A DNA stretch of 64,000 bases, taken from positions 1 through 64,000 of the forward strand of contig JBKGHI010000005.1 in assembly GCA_046520405.1 (NCBI GenBank), read 5' to 3'. The notes beneath the pieces are model-generated. The model had not been told where the DNA came from. It worked only from the letters and a program-made list of their open reading frames with translations, and ran no database searches. A program made the translations under genes and the position numbers. This DNA is from Myxococcus sp046520405 (GTDB lineage: Bacteria; Myxococcota; Myxococcia; Myxococcales; Myxococcaceae). Numbering within the stretch: the stretch's first letter is position 1; each line of letters starts with the position of its first letter. Shown piece after piece: positions 51,361-61,100 of the stretch.

Positions 51361-52533
51361 TCAGCTCCGGCCGAAGACGATGCGCTCGTGGCTCAACAGA
51401 CGGCTGGTGACCGCCAGCGACAGCACGGTGACGACGAGGCTCGACGCGGCGGCGATGAGGTAGGGCAACGCCCCCATCGGCTCGCCGCGCATCACCTCAC
51501 CCGCCAGCACCTCCTGGCCCAGCACCGGCACCGCGAACATCCACATCTTCGGCTGGAGCGGCGACAGCGCCAGCACCATGCCCGGCATCATGGGCACCAC
51601 CATCAGGAGCGACAGGTACGTCTGCGCTTCCTTGAAGGAGCGTGCATAGGTGGACACCCACAACTGCACGGCCGACACGGCCAGGGCCAGCGGCAGCACC
51701 GCGGCGGCCATGCCCAGGGCGGCGGGCGCGTCGAAGCGGGCCTTCACGCCCAGGTCCTCCAGCGGCACGCGCCGCACCACCAGCAGGTAGGCCACCAGGG
51801 TAATCAGCACCGCCGCGATGGCCATCGCCACGGTGGCCAGCCACTTGCCCGTCACCACCGCGCTCCGGGGCGCCGGGTTGAGCAGCAGGGGCTCCAGCGA
51901 GCCGCGCTCACGCTCCCCCGCCATGGCGTCGCTGGCCACCTGCATGCCACCCGCGAAGGCCGCGATGACCAGGAAGAGCGGCACCATGTTGAGCAGCCCC
52001 GCCGCGGTGCGCTCCGGCGTGGACAGGTCCGCCTCCTGCACCCGGACGGGGATGGCCAGGTCCGGCGACACGCCGCGCGCGTAGAGGCGCTGATTGCCCA
52101 GGAGGTGCGCGTACGCCTCCAACAGCCTCCGCGCGCGCAGCACCGACTGGCGCGCGGACTGGCGCGAGCTGTCCACCACGAGCTGCACCTCGGCGGTGCG
52201 CCCGGCGTTGTACGACTCGGCATAGTCGTCCGGCACCACCAGCACCGCGTCCAGCGAGCCCGCCCGGATGCGGGCCTCGTAGTCCTCCGGCGCCGCTTCC
52301 AACTGCGCCCCGTAGCGCTCCAGGAAGGCCATCAGGCTGGGGGCGTGCTCGCGCCCCACCACCGGCAGCGCCAGCGGCCGGTCCTGGCGGTACCAGGAGG
52401 CCAGCATGTTGAACATCACCATGAACACGACGGGGCCAATCAGCGGCCACGCCAGCGAGGTGAGCACCGAGCGCCGGTCGCGCAGGTGGTCCTTCAGCTC
52501 CTTGCGGAAGACGGAGAAGGACAGCCCGCTCAT
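51361..52533 (-). CDS. ABC-2 type transporter permease (NatB-like)
   Basis: 390 residues, ATG 52533. A first membrane segment near residues 28-46, a large extracytoplasmic domain to about 170, then five helices, the ABC-2 layout of NatB-type exporters. GGMQVASDAMAGERERGSLEPLLLNP is the family's signature cytoplasmic segment. The start overlaps the ATPase gene stop (ATGA at 52530-52533). With the ATPase it forms an exporter, by family possibly for sodium or an amphipathic compound. Confidence 0.92.
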   Translation of the reverse strand: MSGLSFSVFRKELKDHLRDRRSVLTSLAWPLIGPVVFMVMFNMLASWYRQDRPLALPVVGREHAPSLMAFLERYGAQLEAAPEDYEARIRAGSLDAVLVVPDDYAESYNAGRTAEVQLVVDSSRQSARQSVLRARRLLEAYAHLLGNQRLYARGVSPDLAIPVRVQEADLSTPERTAAGLLNMVPLFLVIAAFAGGMQVASDAMAGERERGSLEPLLLNPAPRSAVVTGKWLATVAMAIAAVLITLVAYLLVVRRVPLEDLGVKARFDAPAALGMAAAVLPLALAVSAVQLWVSTYARSFKEAQTYLSLLMVVPMMPGMVLALSPLQPKMWMFAVPVLGQEVLAGEVMRGEPMGALPYLIAAASSLVVTVLSLAVTSRLLSHERIVFGRS

Positions 52534-53267
52534 TGCATCAACCCCTGGTCCGTGCCGATGGTGGCCACGAAGGCCTCCTCCAGGCTGTCCTTGCCGGTGC
52601 TCGCGCGCAGCGCGTCCGGCGTGCCGTCCGCCACCACCCGCCCGTGCGCCACCACCACGATGCGGTCACACAACGCCGCCACCTCCTGCATCACGTGGCT
52701 GGAGAACACCACGCAGCGGCCCTCGTCCTTCAGCCGCCGCAGCAGGGTGCGCACGGCGCGGGTGCTCATGACGTCCAGCCCGTTGGTGGGCTCGTCCAGC
52801 AGCACGTTGCGAGGCCCGTGCACCAGCGCGCGCGCCATGGCCACCTTCACGCGCTGGCCCTGGCTGAAGCCCTCCGTGCGGCGGTCGGCGATGTCCCGCA
52901 TGTCCAGCAGGTCCAGCAGCTCGTCCACGCGCTTGTCCAACGCGGCGCCGGACAGGCCATGCAGCTCGCCGTAGTAGCGCGCGTGCTCGCGGGCGGTGAG
53001 GCGCGGGTAGAGGCCGCGCGCGTCCGGCAGCACGCCCAGCGCCCGCCGGGCCTCCTCGGGCCGCTGCACCACGTCCACGCCGTCCACCAGCGCGGTGCCC
53101 CGGTCCGGGCGCACCAGCGTGTAGAGCATGCGCATCGTCGTCGTCTTGCCGGCGCCATTGGGCCCCAGCAGGCCGGTGATGACGCCGTCCTCCGCCGTGA
53201 AGGACACGTCCTCCACGGCCGTCACCTTCTTGCCGAAGCGCTTGTGCAGGTTCCTGGCTTCAATCAT
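52530..53267 (-). CDS. ABC transporter ATP-binding protein (NatA-like)
   Basis: 245 residues, start MIEARNLHKRFGKKVTAV at ATG 53267. Walker A GPNGAGKTTT, signature FSQGQRVKVAMARAL (SQGQ instead of SGGQ), Walker B NVLLDEPTNGLD, and switch His in SSHVM. It powers the permease encoded directly downstream. It lies 13 bp after the TAP-like hydrolase gene, so all three are probably one operon. Confidence 0.95.
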   Translation of the reverse strand: MIEARNLHKRFGKKVTAVEDVSFTAEDGVITGLLGPNGAGKTTTMRMLYTLVRPDRGTALVDGVDVVQRPEEARRALGVLPDARGLYPRLTAREHARYYGELHGLSGAALDKRVDELLDLLDMRDIADRRTEGFSQGQRVKVAMARALVHGPRNVLLDEPTNGLDVMSTRAVRTLLRRLKDEGRCVVFSSHVMQEVAALCDRIVVVAHGRVVADGTPDALRASTGKDSLEEAFVATIGTDQGLMQ

Positions 53268-53280
53268 GTCGCGCGTTTCC

Positions 53281-54798
53281 TCAGGGGACCGGGCCGGCGA
53301 AGGAGGTGAAGAAGGGAGGACGGGCGAGCTTGTCGCCGCACGTGGACGACAGCCCATCCACGCTCCCTCGCGTCAGCAGGTCGTGCATCAGCGTGCGCGC
53401 GCAGTCCGCGCCCACCGTGTTGTGGCCCGTGCCGGGCACCACCACGTGCAGGCTGTTGGACAGCGTGCGCTTCGCCTCCTCCGCCCACGCGGGAGGCGTC
53501 ACCGGGTCCAGCTCGCCCGACAGCAGCAGCGTGGGCACCGACGACGTCACCGGCTCGCGGTAGCCCGGGGGCAGCGTCGCCTTCGGCCACTCCGAGCAGA
53601 TGGAGATGACATCCCGGCCCATGGCCGGACCGAACCAGGTGCCCTGCGCTTCGCGCACCACCGCCGCCTCGTCGTAGAAGGGCGCGTCCTCCGCGCACAC
53701 GACGGCGAAGTACAGGCCGTGGCTCACCGTGCGCCCCAGGTTCTCCGTCAGACCCACGCTGAGCGCGACGAAGGGGGACCAGTCTCCCTGCGTGGCCCGG
53801 TCCAGCATCAGCGGCACCAGCGAGGACATCTCCGGGCTGTAGAGCTGCGAGAAGAGCTGCGACATGAAGGTGCGGCGAGAGAAGACGACGTCCTCCACCA
53901 CGCCGGTGCGCGGGTGCGCCACCTGGGCGCGCGCGGGCTCGGCCTCCAGCGTCTTCAGCAACGCCTCCGTGCGGGCCCGCAGGTCCGGGTAGGCCTTGGC
54001 GCAGGCGGCGTCCGACTCGCAGTTGGTCAGCAGCCGGTCCAACGCCTGCTGCGCGTCGCGAGGCGCGTACAGCGGCAGATACAGCCCCATGGGCGCCACG
54101 CCATCCAGGATGGCGGTCCGCACGCGCTCCGGGTGCTGCCGCATGTACACCAGCGCCGCGCGCGTGCCGTAGGACACGCCCCAGAGGTTGAGCTTCTCGT
54201 AGCCCAGCGCCTCGCGGACCTCGTCCAGGTCATCCATGGCGTTGGGCGTGGTGTAGTGGCGCACGTCCGCGTCCCAGCCCGCGCGGCACTTGCGCAGCTC
54301 CTCCGCCGCCTTGCCTTCCTCCAACTGCACGGACAGCTTGTCGTCCGGCGAGTCCGGCTTGCAGTTCAGCGGGTTCGAATCCCCCGTGCCCCGCTGGTCC
54401 ACCAGCACGATGTCCCGCTTGCGGCGGATGCGCTCCACCGCCATCAACACCTGCGTGGCGCGCGACGCCGCCTGCCCCGGTCCACCCGCCAGCAGCACCA
54501 GCGGGTCAGGCTGCGGCTGCGCCGCCAGGGCCGGCACCACCACCACCCGAAGGGGAATCTTGCGGCCCGTGCGAGCAGCCCGGTCCTCGAAGACCTCGTA
54601 CGTTCCACACTGGGCCTGCGTGGCCAGACCCTCCAGCCGGCAGGGCTTCAGCGACAACGTTCGCCGCTCGGCCGGGTCCTGCCCGCTCTTCGAGCAGGAG
54701 ACCGATGCCGCGGCCAGCAGGCCCAGGGCCAGCAACGCGCGCCAGGGAGGAAGATGAGCGGAGATGTGTGCACGAGCCCCGGACAAGAGCGCCTCCAT
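53281..54798 (-). CDS. Lipoprotein alpha/beta hydrolase with TAP-like C-terminus (S33)
   Basis: 505 residues, ATG 54798. The signal sequence ends in a lipobox-like ASVSC. Features: VLLAGGPGQAAS (oxyanion), VLVDQRGTGDSNPLNC, nucleophile elbow WGVSYGTRAALVY, and the C-terminal TAP-like part with Asp in LLLSGELDPVTPPAWAEE and His in VVPGTGHNTVGADC. Related to prolyl aminopeptidase/tripeptidyl aminopeptidase-type S33 enzymes; likely cuts peptides in the envelope. First gene of the operon with the ABC exporter. Confidence 0.88.
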   Translation of the reverse strand: MEALLSGARAHISAHLPPWRALLALGLLAAASVSCSKSGQDPAERRTLSLKPCRLEGLATQAQCGTYEVFEDRAARTGRKIPLRVVVVPALAAQPQPDPLVLLAGGPGQAASRATQVLMAVERIRRKRDIVLVDQRGTGDSNPLNCKPDSPDDKLSVQLEEGKAAEELRKCRAGWDADVRHYTTPNAMDDLDEVREALGYEKLNLWGVSYGTRAALVYMRQHPERVRTAILDGVAPMGLYLPLYAPRDAQQALDRLLTNCESDAACAKAYPDLRARTEALLKTLEAEPARAQVAHPRTGVVEDVVFSRRTFMSQLFSQLYSPEMSSLVPLMLDRATQGDWSPFVALSVGLTENLGRTVSHGLYFAVVCAEDAPFYDEAAVVREAQGTWFGPAMGRDVISICSEWPKATLPPGYREPVTSSVPTLLLSGELDPVTPPAWAEEAKRTLSNSLHVVVPGTGHNTVGADCARTLMHDLLTRGSVDGLSSTCGDKLARPPFFTSFAGPVP

Positions 54799-54883
54799 CT
54801 GGGTACAGGAGGCACCTCACATACCACCTCCACGGTGCCCGGATTGAATCCCGCGCGTAAAAGGCACGTCCGGTGATACGCCC

Positions 54884-55726
54884 ATGCTCACCATGAAACG
54901 TGCCCTTCTCGCCCTGGCCGTCCTGGGGCTCACCACTCTCAGTGGCTGTGCCGCTCTCCAGAACATGTTGAAGGGGGCTTTCAAGAAGCCCACCCTCTCC
55001 TTCAAGACGGCCCGGCTCGCGGATGCATCGCTGTCCGACGCCACCATCAACCTGGTCTACGAGCTGAACAACCCCAACGGCTTCGGGTTGAACCTGGCCG
55101 AGGTGGACTACGCCTTCTTCGTGGAGGGCAAGCAGGTGGTGGCCGGCAAGCCGCGCCAGGGGCTGGCGCTCAAGGCCAACGGCAAGAGCGAGCTCATCTT
55201 CCCCGCCAACGTGAAGTTCGCGGACATCGTCCCCGTGCTGGAGACCTTCCTCAACAAGGACAAGGCCGCGTTCAAGGCGCAGGGCACGCTGGGCGTGAAG
55301 ACGCCCATTGGCGTGCTGAGCTTCCCGCTGGCGAAGGAGGGCACCTTCGAGGTCCCCAAGATTCCGCAGGTGTCCTTCCAGGCGCCGCGCATCAAGGACA
55401 TCACCCTGTCCGGCGCCACCGTGGAGTTCCCGCTGTCCATCACCAACCGCAACAGCTTCCCGCTGCCCGTGTCCGGCATCACCGGCGCGCTGAAAGTGGC
55501 GGGCGCGGATGTGGGCACGCTGTCCACCGGCAACCTGGGAAAGCTGGACGGCAGCGGGACGAAGCAGGTGACGCTGCCGCTCACCATCAACTTCGCCCGC
55601 GCGGCGAACGCGGCCCTGGCCCTGCGCTCGGGTGGCAATGCGCAGGTCCGCCTGGACGGAAAGCTCACCTCGGAATCGGAGAGCGTTCCCCTCAGTCTTA
55701 ATCAGCTCCTCAATTTCGTTAAGTGA
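54884..55726 (+). CDS. LEA type 2 (WHy domain) lipoprotein
   Basis: 280 residues, ATG 54884 (ATG 54893 also possible). Lipobox LSGC followed by two tandem WHy/LEA14-type beta-sandwich domains: INLVYELNNPNGFGLNLAEVDYAFFVEGK near 45-75 and VEFPLSITNRNSFPLPVSGITGALKVAG near 180-210, each with the N-P/N-x-x hydrophobic pattern. LEA14-like domains occur in bacterial stress proteins and often bind or stabilise partners. Envelope location is predicted. A terminator hairpin follows at once. Confidence 0.9.
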   Translation: MLTMKRALLALAVLGLTTLSGCAALQNMLKGAFKKPTLSFKTARLADASLSDATINLVYELNNPNGFGLNLAEVDYAFFVEGKQVVAGKPRQGLALKANGKSELIFPANVKFADIVPVLETFLNKDKAAFKAQGTLGVKTPIGVLSFPLAKEGTFEVPKIPQVSFQAPRIKDITLSGATVEFPLSITNRNSFPLPVSGITGALKVAGADVGTLSTGNLGKLDGSGTKQVTLPLTINFARAANAALALRSGGNAQVRLDGKLTSESESVPLSLNQLLNFVK

Positions 55727-55728
55727 CG

Positions 55729-55749
55729 CCTGCCTGCACTGCGGGCAGG
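55729..55749 (+). terminator. Hairpin terminator after the WHy lipoprotein
   Basis: CCTGCC-t-GC, loop act, GC-g-GGCAGG, starting 3 bases after the stop codon. Confidence 0.6.
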
Positions 55750-55831
55750 GGAACTGAACACAGGGTTGTCCCAGGGCGCCTCAGACGTTACGGTGGGGCG
55801 TCCTTGCCGCTTTTCCAAGGTCCAGACACAC

Positions 55832-56224
55832 ATGCGCCGCATTCTCTTCAAGTCGAAAATCCACCGCGCGACCGTCACCCAGGCTGACCTGGATTACGAG
55901 GGGTCCGTCACCATTGATCGCGACCTGCTCCGCGCCGCGGACATCGTGGAGAACGAGAAGGTCGCGGTCTGGAACATCACCCAGGGCACGCGCCTGGAGA
56001 CCTACGCACTGGAAGGTGAGGCCGGCAGCGGCGTCATCTGCATCAACGGCGCGGCGGCGCACCTGAACAAGCCGGGCGACCTGGTCATCCTCGCCACCTT
56101 CGCGGAGGTGGAGGAGGCCGAGGTGGCGAACTGGAAGCCCACCGTGGTGTTCGTCGACAAGGACAACCGCGTGGTCCCCGGGCAGACCAAGGAGATTCCG
56201 GGACCGCAACGCCGCACGGCCTGA
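55832..56224 (+). CDS. panD: Aspartate 1-decarboxylase PanD
   Basis: 130 residues, start MRRILFKSKIHRATVTQADL at ATG 55832. Contains the self-cleavage site YEGS (Gly-Ser bond near residues 24-25) that generates the pyruvoyl cofactor, then ENEKVAVWNITQGTR and GVICINGAAAHLNKPGDLVIL. Makes beta-alanine from aspartate for pantothenate and CoA. No other pan genes are adjacent. Confidence 0.97.
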   Translation: MRRILFKSKIHRATVTQADLDYEGSVTIDRDLLRAADIVENEKVAVWNITQGTRLETYALEGEAGSGVICINGAAAHLNKPGDLVILATFAEVEEAEVANWKPTVVFVDKDNRVVPGQTKEIPGPQRRTA

Positions 56225-56330
56225 GTTCCCCGCCGCGGCATCCCGCTGGCTTTTGCCCCATCGAGTGCCTTTTGCCATGCTCCTCCCTTTCTTAAAGGGT
56301 GGGGCAATGGGCCCCGGAGGAGTCGATACG

Positions 56331-56774
56331 ATGAGGCGGTCGTGGGTGAGCGCTGGCGCGCTCTCGCTGGTGCTGACGGGGTGTACGGGCACGGGAGCCT
56401 TCCGTCCGGATCCGAACAACGATGACCCGATCTATGGGGTCATCCCCGTCGTGAAGGCGCCGCCGCAGAACCGGTGCGAGGCGCTCGGCACCGCCTCCGC
56501 GCGGGGCTCGTGTGACGACGCCCTCTACCTGGCCACCGAGTACACCCGCCGTCTGTCGGTGGGTGATGAGATTTGCCTCGAAGGCGGCTACGGCGAGGAG
56601 CCGGGCTATGCGTGCAAGGCGCGCGCGGCGGTCATCGACACCTCCCCCAATCAGGTGAAGCTGGAGGTGCGCGGGCCGAAGCCGGATTCGCGCTGGTTCA
56701 ACGTGGAGATGCGGCACGCCTGGTACGAAGAAGGCGCGCTGGTGGACCTCTACCTGTCCGAGCGGGGTTATTGA
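56331..56774 (+). CDS. Small lipoprotein of unknown function
   Basis: 147 residues, ATG 56331 after GGAGG. Lipobox VLTGC. The mature part has two Cys pairs (NRCEALG.. RGSCDDALY and ICLEGG.. GYACKARA) suggesting disulfides, and a C-terminal beta-rich segment (VKLEVRGPKPDSRWFNVEMRHAWY). No family recognised. The stop is 3 bp before the EcsC-like gene, so the two are probably co-transcribed. Confidence 0.78.
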   Translation: MRRSWVSAGALSLVLTGCTGTGAFRPDPNNDDPIYGVIPVVKAPPQNRCEALGTASARGSCDDALYLATEYTRRLSVGDEICLEGGYGEEPGYACKARAAVIDTSPNQVKLEVRGPKPDSRWFNVEMRHAWYEEGALVDLYLSERGY

Positions 56775-56777
56775 GGG

Positions 56778-57410
56778 ATGGGAATCTACGACAGCGTCGC
56801 GGAGCGGCTGGCCTTCATGAAGAAGATGACGCCGGCGGAGCTGAAGAAGCTCGGCTCGGCGCGACTGTCGGACATCGTCCTGCAGGAGGTGGCGCGCTCG
56901 CGCGTGCGCATCGCCACGCTGGAGAAGCGCTACCCGCAGGCGGCGCCTCGGGAGCTGGCCCAGCGCATCGTGGACGAGAAGAAGAACCTCGCGAGCATGG
57001 TGGGCGGGGTGAGCGGCGTGTTCGGCCTGGTGGCCTTGCCGGCGGACATGCTCTTCATGGCGTACCTGCAAATCCTCCTGCTCACGGACGTGGCCACGCT
57101 CTACAAGGTGAACCTCAAGACGGAGCGGGCGCGCGGGGAGATGCTGGATTTGTTCGGCTACGCCAACGGCCTGGGCCCCCTGCCTCGCGCGGGCCCCAAG
57201 GTGCTGGGGAAGCTGGCCGCCATGCTGCTGGAGAAGGGCGGCATGCACACGCTGGGGCGGGCCATGCCGCTGGTGGCCGCGCCCATCACCGCCTACTTCA
57301 ACAACCAGCACATCCAGATGGTGGGTGAGCAGGCCGTGCGCTTCTACGAGGGCTTCGACAAGGCGCACGCCAAGGCGAAGGCGCAGCGCAAGAAGGCCAG
57401 CGGCGCCTGA
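56778..57410 (+). CDS. EcsC-family protein
   Basis: 210 residues, ATG 56778. The segment VGGVSGVFGLVALPADMLFMAYLQILLLTDVATLYKVNL near residues 75-115 matches the EcsC family, with amphipathic or membrane-associated helices. The C-terminus is Lys/Ala-rich. EcsC proteins are linked to ABC transporter and protease regulation, but the role is unclear. Likely operon with the upstream small lipoprotein. Confidence 0.85.
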   Translation: MGIYDSVAERLAFMKKMTPAELKKLGSARLSDIVLQEVARSRVRIATLEKRYPQAAPRELAQRIVDEKKNLASMVGGVSGVFGLVALPADMLFMAYLQILLLTDVATLYKVNLKTERARGEMLDLFGYANGLGPLPRAGPKVLGKLAAMLLEKGGMHTLGRAMPLVAAPITAYFNNQHIQMVGEQAVRFYEGFDKAHAKAKAQRKKASGA

Positions 57411-57562
57411 CCTCCGCGCTTTTCTTTTCAGGGGTCCGATATGCCTGTCCGTGCCTGGCCGTTGATGGGCCAGTCGGGGCGTTTGCCCCCTTGAAGACGG
57501 GTGCTCATCAGATTCCCCCGGGCCGGAGGGACGATGACGCCCGAGAGACGGAGGCGACCAGG

Positions 57563-58147
57563 ATGTCCGAGCTCTCGGTGGAAGTGCGGGTTCAGGTGGC
57601 GCGGCTGAGGAATCTGCTCATCGACGTAGCGCGCTGCGGTGCGCTGGGCAGTCCCCTGGGTGCTCTGCCGCATACGGAACTGGACCCCATGGAGGTCCAG
57701 GCCATCTGGTGGCTGAAGGCGGAGAGCCTCCTTCCCGTGAACATCCTCGCGGAGCGGCTGGGCGGCATCGCCCCGCCCCGGCTGAGCCGACTGCTGGATA
57801 GGTTGGAGGCCGCGCAGCTCGTCCAGCGCGAGCGCTCCGTGCGGCATGATCGCCGCCGCGTCCGGGTGCGGCTCACGGAGCAGGGGCGCGCCCTGGCGGA
57901 GCAGGCTGATTCGGTGGTCCAGGAGCGCATGGCCCGGCTGCTGATGCCGCTGGAGGGGGAGCAGCGCAGCGCCCTGATGGACCTGCTCGAGGGATGGGTG
58001 GAGGCACTGGGCGGGAAGAACCGCGCGGCGGACGTTGTCGCCGAAGAGGGTGAGACGGACGCCAACGCTACTGAAGAACTGGCGCCCGCCCCGACGCCCA
58101 GGCGCACTCGCGCGGAGCTGATGGCCATTACCGCCAACGCGGCCTGA
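57563..58147 (+). CDS. MarR-family transcriptional regulator
   Basis: 194 residues, ATG 57563. The winged helix spans about residues 45-105: MEVQAIWWLKAESLLPVNILAERLGGIAPPRLSRLLDRLEAAQLVQRERSVRHDRRRVRVRLTEQGRAL. The C-terminal 45 residues are an acidic then basic, probably disordered tail not usual for MarR. No obvious operator partner; the next gene is on the other strand. Upstream, 57455-57473 holds a short hairpin (CTGGCC..GGCCAG). Confidence 0.88.
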   Translation: MSELSVEVRVQVARLRNLLIDVARCGALGSPLGALPHTELDPMEVQAIWWLKAESLLPVNILAERLGGIAPPRLSRLLDRLEAAQLVQRERSVRHDRRRVRVRLTEQGRALAEQADSVVQERMARLLMPLEGEQRSALMDLLEGWVEALGGKNRAADVVAEEGETDANATEELAPAPTPRRTRAELMAITANAA

Positions 58148-58205
58148 CACGCGAGCCCCAGGCGCTGCTCGTGACCATCACCGCGAGCAGCGTCCTTCCT
58201 GGAGC

Positions 58206-59931
58206 CTAGAGCTGCACGCGAACCTTGCCTCCGCGCCGGCAGGCCTCGGAGACCTCCCCTATCCATGGCGCGTATCCCTCCGCCTTCACCTCCAGGTGCA
58301 GGCCGAAGGGCTTCACACGCCCCAGCCGCCAGCGCCCTTCCGCATCCGTGAGTCCCCAGGCGGGAGGCAGTGAGCTCACGTCGCTCGATGCGGTGACGCG
58401 CGCGCCGAACACCGGCTTACGGCCGTCCGTGACGAGCACGTCACAGTCGTTTCCCTCCACGTCCACCTGGAAGGTGACGGCGCCGTCCGCCATGTCCTCG
58501 CCCATGTCCGCTGCGGTGCTGGTGTAGACCTCGTGAACGGAGAAGGACACCAGCACGCGGTAGCGCCCCGGCTCCAGGATGGACACGGCCATTCCATCCT
58601 CCTCCGGGATGAACGCACCGGCGGAGGCCAGCCCCCACTGCGTGTCGTGACGCCACCGCTGGAGGACGAATACGGGATAGGGCTTCTGCGTCCGCGCTTC
58701 CATCCGCGCCCGTATGGCGCCATCCATGCGCAGCACGAGCCACCGGTAGGCCTTCACGCGCCACGTCACCTCGGCATCACGCACACCGGACTCGGGCATG
58801 AATTGGAACGACTGCTCCGTCTCGGTCACGGGGCGCCGGGAAACGGGCGACGCCACCTCGACGCGGAAGCGGGAGGACTCCCACGACGGCAGCCCCGACA
58901 CGACAAAGCGCCCATCCGGCGCGAGTGGGACCTCCACATCCTCCGGCCCCAGAAGCCTCGCGCCTTCCGGGGGGCTGGTCGTTCCTTCCAGCTCCAGCTT
59001 CCCCCGCAGCGTCACCGTCTCCCCCACGCCCTCGGGGAAGAGTTCGTCCACGTCCAACACCACCGGCTCCACACGCCCCTCGCGCAGCGGCACCTCTACC
59101 CTCTTGCTGCCCCGCCCAGCCGCGCTCTGGAGCTGCAACAACACCGAGGGGTCCGGAGGCAACGGCAGCAGCTCCAGCGGCTTTCCCACGAGGAGCGGAA
59201 GCGCCGTCCCATCCGCGAGCGCGGAGGCGAGAGTCGGCGCGACGTGCCGGACCACGGGCAGCAGCTCGCTCGCGCGCTCCGCGTCACCCACGTCCTGGGC
59301 TACGCCCCGCACCACACGAAGAGAGAACGGACCATGCTCGGGCCGGACGCCCGTGAGCCGAACGCGCACCCCGGTCGCGCCCGAGCGGACAGGACGGCCT
59401 CCATGACACCCGTGAAGTCCTCCGCTTCGGGCACCACATCGCCCAGCCAGAACGTTCCATCCGCGTCCCAGGCCACCACCCGGTAGAGCGGCGCCGCGGG
59501 CACGGGCACCGGCCCCAACGTCCCTCCCGTCACGGAGGGCGTCACCTCCACGGGCCGCCACTCGGACACGTTGGCCAGGTCCTCCAGGCGCTCGGGCCCG
59601 GCGCCCGTGCGTCCCTCGCGCTTCGACACCTCCCACATGTGCCGGTCCGCGTCGGAGATAGACGTCACCCCCACGCGGGCCTCGCCCTGGAAGGGCACGT
59701 CCCCACGCAGCACCACGCGCAGCCGGGGCCCCTCCGCGCGCGTGGGCTCCGGCGCCACGGGCGGCGGCGGGCTCCCAGGGGAGGGGCTTCCGTGCGCTCA
59801 ACGGGCGCGCGCGACGCCGCCACCGGCGCGGCGACGTCCACTGGCCACAGCCACCACAGCGCGAGCGCCGCCAGCACCAGCAGCGCGACCGCTCCCCCAC
59901 CCCATGAGCGTTGTTCCAAGGCCTTCCTCAA
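58206..59931 (-). pseudogene. Membrane-anchored carboxypeptidase-regulatory-like protein, two frameshifts
   Basis: TTG 59931 overlaps the stop of the upstream nuclease gene (TTGA). The first frame gives an N-terminal anchor (GGGAVALLVLAALALWWLWP); the next frame begins PPPPVAPEPT near 59766-59777 and contains LRVVLRGDVPFQGEARVGV; a third begins GATGVRVRLTGVRP near 59379-59390 and runs to 58206 with RVKAYRWLVLRMDGAIRARM and a C-terminal carboxypeptidase-regulatory-like domain (VFGARVTASSD.. LTDAEGRWRLGRVKPFGLHLEVKAEGY). Two missing bases restore 575 residues. Beta-sandwich repeats facing the periplasm or outside; function unknown. Confidence 0.65.
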
Positions 59932-60791
59932 TCCGTATCGCTGGTGGAATACAGCGTCAGATAGATGGGCGCGTGGTCCGACAGGCGGGTGACGAAGTCC
60001 CGCGTGTTCGCGATGTAGTCGCGCCCCGCCGAAGAGAACTCCGTCACGTAGGCAGGCTGCATCCAGAAGTGGTCATAGGCATTCACGTAGCCCCCACTGA
60101 GGTTGATGGTGGTGGCCACGTTCAGCTTGCACTCCACCGTCGGAGACAACGCCACCAGGTTCGCCCACGACGCCGACGTGCACGCCATGTTGTGGTCCCC
60201 CACCAGGATGACGTCCTGGTCGGTGCTGCTGGCATCCTGCACCGACTTGAACACCGCGCCGAACTGCTTCACCTCTGCGTCACGGTCGGACAGGTTGCCC
60301 CAGACGGTGTGCCAGTTGATGAACGTGTAGTCCGCCCCCGTGGGCGTGTGCCGCACGCGGACGATTTGCGGCTCGCGCTCGAACTTGTCACCCGTGTCGG
60401 CATACACGCTGGATGACAGCAGGGACACGGTGTCCTCCCGGTACAGCACCGCGTAGATTTCCTTGTACGACGAGCGCCCGATGAGCGGCGTCTGCGCGTA
60501 ACGCCACTTCACGCCGGACACCGCGTTGAGCTCCGCCACGATGGCCGGAACCACGCTGGTGTTCATCACCTCCTGCAAGAACACCAAATCACAGCCGTTG
60601 TTGGAGTTGCTGTTCGCGCCGTACTGCCGCCAGATCTGCTCGGCATTCTCCCGATACGTCTGCTCCGCGGTCCAACCCTCGTGACGCAGATTCCAGCTGA
60701 CCACGCGCAGATACGAACCCGCCTGCGCCAGCGCGGGAACCGCCAGGACGACCAGCACCACCACACGCAGCAAGAAGGACGGCAATCCCAT
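59928..60791 (-). CDS. Secreted endonuclease/exonuclease/phosphatase-fold protein
   Basis: 287 residues, ATG 60791 with a signal peptide (LLRVVVLVVLAVPALAQA). DNase I-like fold motifs are in order: VVSWNLRHEG (Asn), FLQEVMN (Glu), INWHTVWG (His), ILVGDHNM (Asp-x-Asn) and LSDHAPIYL (catalytic His). Likely an extracellular metal-dependent nuclease or phosphodiesterase; substrate may be DNA, RNA or lipid headgroups. Translationally coupled to the membrane-anchored protein downstream. Confidence 0.88.
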   Translation of the reverse strand: MGLPSFLLRVVVLVVLAVPALAQAGSYLRVVSWNLRHEGWTAEQTYRENAEQIWRQYGANSNSNNGCDLVFLQEVMNTSVVPAIVAELNAVSGVKWRYAQTPLIGRSSYKEIYAVLYREDTVSLLSSSVYADTGDKFEREPQIVRVRHTPTGADYTFINWHTVWGNLSDRDAEVKQFGAVFKSVQDASSTDQDVILVGDHNMACTSASWANLVALSPTVECKLNVATTINLSGGYVNAYDHFWMQPAYVTEFSSAGRDYIANTRDFVTRLSDHAPIYLTLYSTSDTD

Positions 60792-60985
60792 GGAGTGACC
60801 TCGGCGAGAGAGGGCAGCCGTGTGGAGCGGCCGCACGCGCGAACCCGGCGCGCGCAACGGTCCTAGTGGATGAGGTTCGTGACCGGCAACCAACTTTCCT
60901 GAAACGCGAGAAATAGAGGTCTTTCAGGACCCAGACCCTGTCGACCGCTCCCGCGCACGCGGAGAACACGCTTCTTCCGCCCATT

Positions 60986-61011
60986 AAATGCAAATTGATT
61001 GCATTTGAATC
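60986..61011 (+). promoter_or_regulatory. Site 1 of a shared 11-bp tandem element (61.1 kb unit)
   Basis: Two 11-base units in tandem (60988-60998 ATGCAAATTGA and 60999-61009 TTGCATTTGAA), continuing to give TTGCATTTGAATC at 60999-61011. AAATGCAA (60986-60993) and TTGCATTT (60999-61006) also form an inverted repeat. It lies 90 bp before GTG 61101. This is the only structure I see in the 309-bp gap 60792-61100. Confidence 0.65.
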
Positions 61012-61100
61012 ACGATGGCAGATTGTTGCGGGCGTTCCTGGAATGGGGACCTGGCGGGGACGGCGGAGCTTTGTCCTGTCGCGAAGGAGGACGCGTCATC

